From Candidatus Methanomethylophilaceae archaeon (GTDB lineage Archaea; Thermoplasmatota; Thermoplasmata; Methanomassiliicoccales; Methanomethylophilaceae): 7,679 nucleotides of DNA. This document shows positions 5,740 to 7,679 of the stretch, in pieces. The DNA is taken from NCBI GenBank assembly GCA_011620825.1, contig WOYN01000020.1, positions 1 to 7,679 of the forward strand, in the 5' to 3' direction. Made by a program: the position numbers and the translations under genes. The notes beneath the pieces were generated by a model, which was given only the letters and a program-made list of their open reading frames with translations, ran no database searches and was not told the DNA's origin. Each line of letters opens with the position of its first letter. Position 1 is the first letter of the stretch.

Positions 5740-6756
5740 ATGGACAGACGAAAGAAAATAGCGATAATCCTGATGGCACTGGCGGCGACGTTCGCCATGC
5801 TCCTTTTCCTGGAGCTGAGGTGGGCCCAGCTTTGGCTCCTTTCCCCTCAGGAGGTCTGGGACTCTCTGATCGGGAAGAATGGGAACTATCGGATCATAGT
5901 AATCGATCTTAACCTGACGCGGGTATTGTTCGGGATGATAGTCGGGGCAGGTCTGGCGATCGCCGGAGCGGTGATGCAGGCCCTGTTCAGGAATCCTATG
6001 GCCTCCCCTTATACGCTGGGTCTTTCGTCTGGAGCATCCTTGGGTGCCGCAATAGGCATCCTTTTCCCTCTTTCGTTCGTCCCGGTGGTGGCATCCGTCC
6101 CCATATTGGCTTTCGTATTCTGCCTGGGCACCATGTTCCTCGTATACTCTTTGGCCAGGGTGGGCAACCAAACGCACATGGAGACTTTACTGTTGGCCGG
6201 AATCGCCGTGGCGGCACTGGCCCAGGCCATGGTATCGTTGCTTACATACGTCGCAGGCGAGAACGTCTCGGAAATAGTTTTCTGGGGTATGGGCAGCCTG
6301 ACGGTCAGCCTTCCCTGGATTAAGATTCCCGTCGTGCTCATCTTTAGCGCCGTTGGTATTTTTGCCATGCTCTATTACGCGAAGGATCTCAATGCTATGA
6401 TGCTGGGCGATGCTCATGCCATGGATTTGGGCATCGATGTAAAAAGGATAAGGCTGGCACTGTTGATAGCCTCATCATTGGTTACCGCTGCGGCAGTATG
6501 TTTCGTCGGTACCATAGGATTTGTGGGGCTGGTGATACCGCATATACTCCGCATACTGCTGGGCCCGGACAATCGTCTGCTGTTGCCGATGTGCGTGCTT
6601 ACCGGGGGAATATACCTGGTAGGTTGCGACTATATCGCACATCTGTTCGCCCAGTCCCTGGGAGTTCTGCCGATAGGGGTGGTGACTTCGCTGATAGGGG
6701 CGCCGTATTTCATCTATTTATTAAGGAGAAGGAAGAGGGAGGTGGGCTGGGTATGA
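5740..6756 (+). CDS. ABC importer permease, FecCD/BtuC family
   Basis: This is the membrane subunit of a type II ABC importer, working as a homodimer with the ATPase encoded next. The 338-residue length matches the family, and hydrophobic segments cover nearly the whole chain, as expected for about ten helices. Family signatures are RVLFGMIVGAGLAIAGAVMQ (61-80), then FRNPMASPYTLGLSSGA (83-99) and, near the end, GTIGFVGLVIPHILRILLGP (257-276) followed by DNRLLLP and a GCDYIAH helix. The loop GDAHAMDLGI at 223-232 is in the position of the coupling helix that contacts the ATPase. The ATG at 5740 gives a basic start (MDRRKK) before the first helix; only a weak GTGGA lies upstream. It follows the binding protein by 42 bases and overlaps the ATPase start by the ATGA arrangement. 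The sequence does not tell iron-siderophore, heme and cobalamin transport apart. Confidence 0.96.
   Translation: MDRRKKIAIILMALAATFAMLLFLELRWAQLWLLSPQEVWDSLIGKNGNYRIIVIDLNLTRVLFGMIVGAGLAIAGAVMQALFRNPMASPYTLGLSSGASLGAAIGILFPLSFVPVVASVPILAFVFCLGTMFLVYSLARVGNQTHMETLLLAGIAVAALAQAMVSLLTYVAGENVSEIVFWGMGSLTVSLPWIKIPVVLIFSAVGIFAMLYYAKDLNAMMLGDAHAMDLGIDVKRIRLALLIASSLVTAAAVCFVGTIGFVGLVIPHILRILLGPDNRLLLPMCVLTGGIYLVGCDYIAHLFAQSLGVLPIGVVTSLIGAPYFIYLLRRRKREVGWV
6737..6744 (+). promoter_or_regulatory. Ribosome binding site fixing the ATPase start
   Basis: GGGAGGTG lies eight bases before the ATG at 6753, inside the end of the permease gene. It is the strongest such site in the window. It settles the start against an in-frame reading that remains open 85 codons further upstream. 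Confidence 0.75.
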
Positions 6757-7544
6757 GCCTGGACGTCCGTGACCTTTTTTACAACTATGACGGAAAGCCC
6801 GTACTGAAGGACGTGTCATTTCAAATCAAAGAGGGGGAGATACTGGGCATCTTGGGGCCCAACGGCTGCGGTAAGACCACGTTGCTGGGGAATCTCAACC
6901 GTAACCTCAGCCCTAAAGGCGGATGTGTAATGCTCGACGGCAGAGACTTGGAAGAGCACAAGAAGAAGGATATAGCCAAGGATATCGCGGTGGTCCCGCA
7001 GGACAGCCGCGTGGGATTCTCTTTCACCGTAAGAGAGATAGTCTCGATGGGCAGGATGCCCTTCCAGGAGGCGTTCCAGGGCGATTCCCCGGAAGATCTG
7101 AGGATAATAGACGATGCAATGAAAAAGACCAATGTTCTGGAAATGGCCGACCGTTATATCAACACCATGAGCGGCGGGGAGAGGCAGAAGGTGATAATAG
7201 CCAGGGCCGTGGCGCAGACACCGAAGATACTCCTGATGGACGAGCCAACTCTGCATCTGGACATAAGCGCTCAGTTCGACATACTGGACCTTGTTTACTC
7301 ATTATCCAGAAACGAGGGCCTCACAGTTGTCATAGTCTCCCATGACCTGCCCATGGTCGCCCGCTACTGCGACAGGATCATGATGATCCACGATTATACG
7401 ATACACGCGTTGGGGAAGACCGAGGATGTCCTTACGCCGGAGAATATGCGCACGGTCTTCGGTGTCGATGCGGAACTGTCTGTCGACTCTAAAACAGGTA
7501 AAAACACAATAATCATGCACGGTTCGACAACAAACGAGCCTTAA
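6753..7544 (+). CDS. ABC importer ATPase, FecE/BtuD family
   Basis: This is the cytoplasmic ATP-hydrolysing subunit that drives the importer. It has 263 residues, normal for the family. Walker A is GPNGCGKT at 35-42, the Q-loop glutamine is Q83 (VVPQD), and the signature is MSGGERQ at 139-145, with Met in place of the usual leucine. Walker B is ILLMDEP at 159-165 with catalytic E164, the D-loop is LHLD at 167-170, and the switch histidine is H197 (VSHD). The segment from about 220 (GKTEDVLTPENMRTVFGVDA) is the usual tail of the iron/B12-type ATPases. The ATG at 6753 overlaps the permease stop (TGA at 6754-6756), which implies translational coupling and equal amounts of the two subunits. The frame stays open upstream to 6498, but that reading lies wholly inside the permease gene and does not look like a transporter domain. 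The gene ends 25 bases before the convergent tRNA. Confidence 0.97.
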   Translation: MSLDVRDLFYNYDGKPVLKDVSFQIKEGEILGILGPNGCGKTTLLGNLNRNLSPKGGCVMLDGRDLEEHKKKDIAKDIAVVPQDSRVGFSFTVREIVSMGRMPFQEAFQGDSPEDLRIIDDAMKKTNVLEMADRYINTMSGGERQKVIIARAVAQTPKILLMDEPTLHLDISAQFDILDLVYSLSRNEGLTVVIVSHDLPMVARYCDRIMMIHDYTIHALGKTEDVLTPENMRTVFGVDAELSVDSKTGKNTIIMHGSTTNEP

Positions 7545-7569
7545 TGTCCCAGCGGAACGGATGAACAAA

Positions 7570-7645
7570 TGGCGCCCCGGTCGGAATTCGAATCCGAGTC
7601 GGAGCCTCGACAGGGCTCCATGATAGGCCACTACACTACCGGGGC
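7570..7645 (-). tRNA. tRNA-Asp (anticodon GTC), 3' CCA encoded
   Basis: The 76-base gene folds completely. The acceptor stem pairs GCCCCGG (7645-7639) with CCGGGGC (7580-7574). The D arm contains AGTGGCCTATC as in archaeal tRNA-Asp. The anticodon stem pairs GAGCC with GGCTC around loop CTGTCGA, giving anticodon GTC. The T arm pairs TCGGA with TCCGA around TTCGAAT. The discriminator base is G, as expected for aspartate tRNA, and it is followed by a genomically encoded CCA (7572-7570). No intron is present. It converges on the importer ATPase gene. Confidence 0.97.
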
Positions 7646-7668
7646 GCATTTCCAGATAATATGAAACA

Positions 7669-7676
7669 CTATATAA
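7669..7676 (-). promoter_or_regulatory. Putative TATA box of tRNA-Asp
   Basis: TTATATAG on the minus strand ends 24 bases before the mature 5' end at 7645, a standard archaeal spacing implying little or no 5' leader. The upstream recognition element lies at or beyond the window edge. Confidence 0.6.
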
Positions 7677-7679
7677 GGT

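Noticed and set aside
7545..7569. Terminator between the ATPase gene and the tRNA
   Set aside because: The 25-base gap has no hairpin and no T tract on either strand beyond TTT, so none can be supported.

Overview
The window looks like a chromosomal segment of a euryarchaeon, most likely in or near the Methanomassiliicoccales/Thermoplasmata. The support is an archaeal-type Drg GTPase, AT-rich TATA-like boxes about 25 bases upstream of several start codons (leaderless-style genes), GGAGG-type ribosome binding sites only on some genes, an exported protein with a C-terminal membrane anchor, and an archaeal-looking tRNA-Asp. The exact lineage is an inference. All eight visible stop codons are TAA or TGA and none is TAG. 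That would fit a pyrrolysine-using methylotrophic methanogen, but eight genes are too few to prove it.

Layout from left to right: (1) A minus-strand gene runs off the left edge. It encodes a four-helix membrane protein with a large outside domain and a cytosolic zinc ribbon, and is not recognisable by name. (2) Divergent from it is drg, a Drg/Obg-type GTPase with a TTG start. (3) A 75-residue exported or membrane protein of unknown role follows on the plus strand. (4) hisS (histidyl-tRNA synthetase) follows from its own leaderless promoter. (5) Facing hisS and overlapping its end by 10 bases is a minus-strand pair, panD (pyruvoyl aspartate 1-decarboxylase) then rnhA (ribonuclease HI), which overlap by 7 bases. 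(6) After an AT-rich divergent intergenic region with inverted repeats comes a plus-strand ABC importer of the iron-chelate/heme/cobalamin family: binding protein, FecCD/BtuC permease and ATPase. (7) A tRNA-Asp(GTC) on the minus strand closes the window, with its TATA box at the right edge.

The three importer genes form one transport module: the surface-anchored binding protein captures the ligand, the permease carries it across the membrane, and the ATPase powers it. Its substrate cannot be fixed from sequence; a metal chelate, heme or corrinoid are the candidates. The rest is mostly housekeeping: translation (hisS, tRNA-Asp, drg), nucleic-acid maintenance (rnhA) and coenzyme A precursor supply (panD). 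I see no mobile element, CRISPR array, toxin-antitoxin pair or defence system, and no gene-free stretch longer than 300 bases. The most noteworthy items are the bacterial-type panD in an archaeal setting, the inverted repeats in the panD/importer promoter region, and the two unrecognised membrane proteins.
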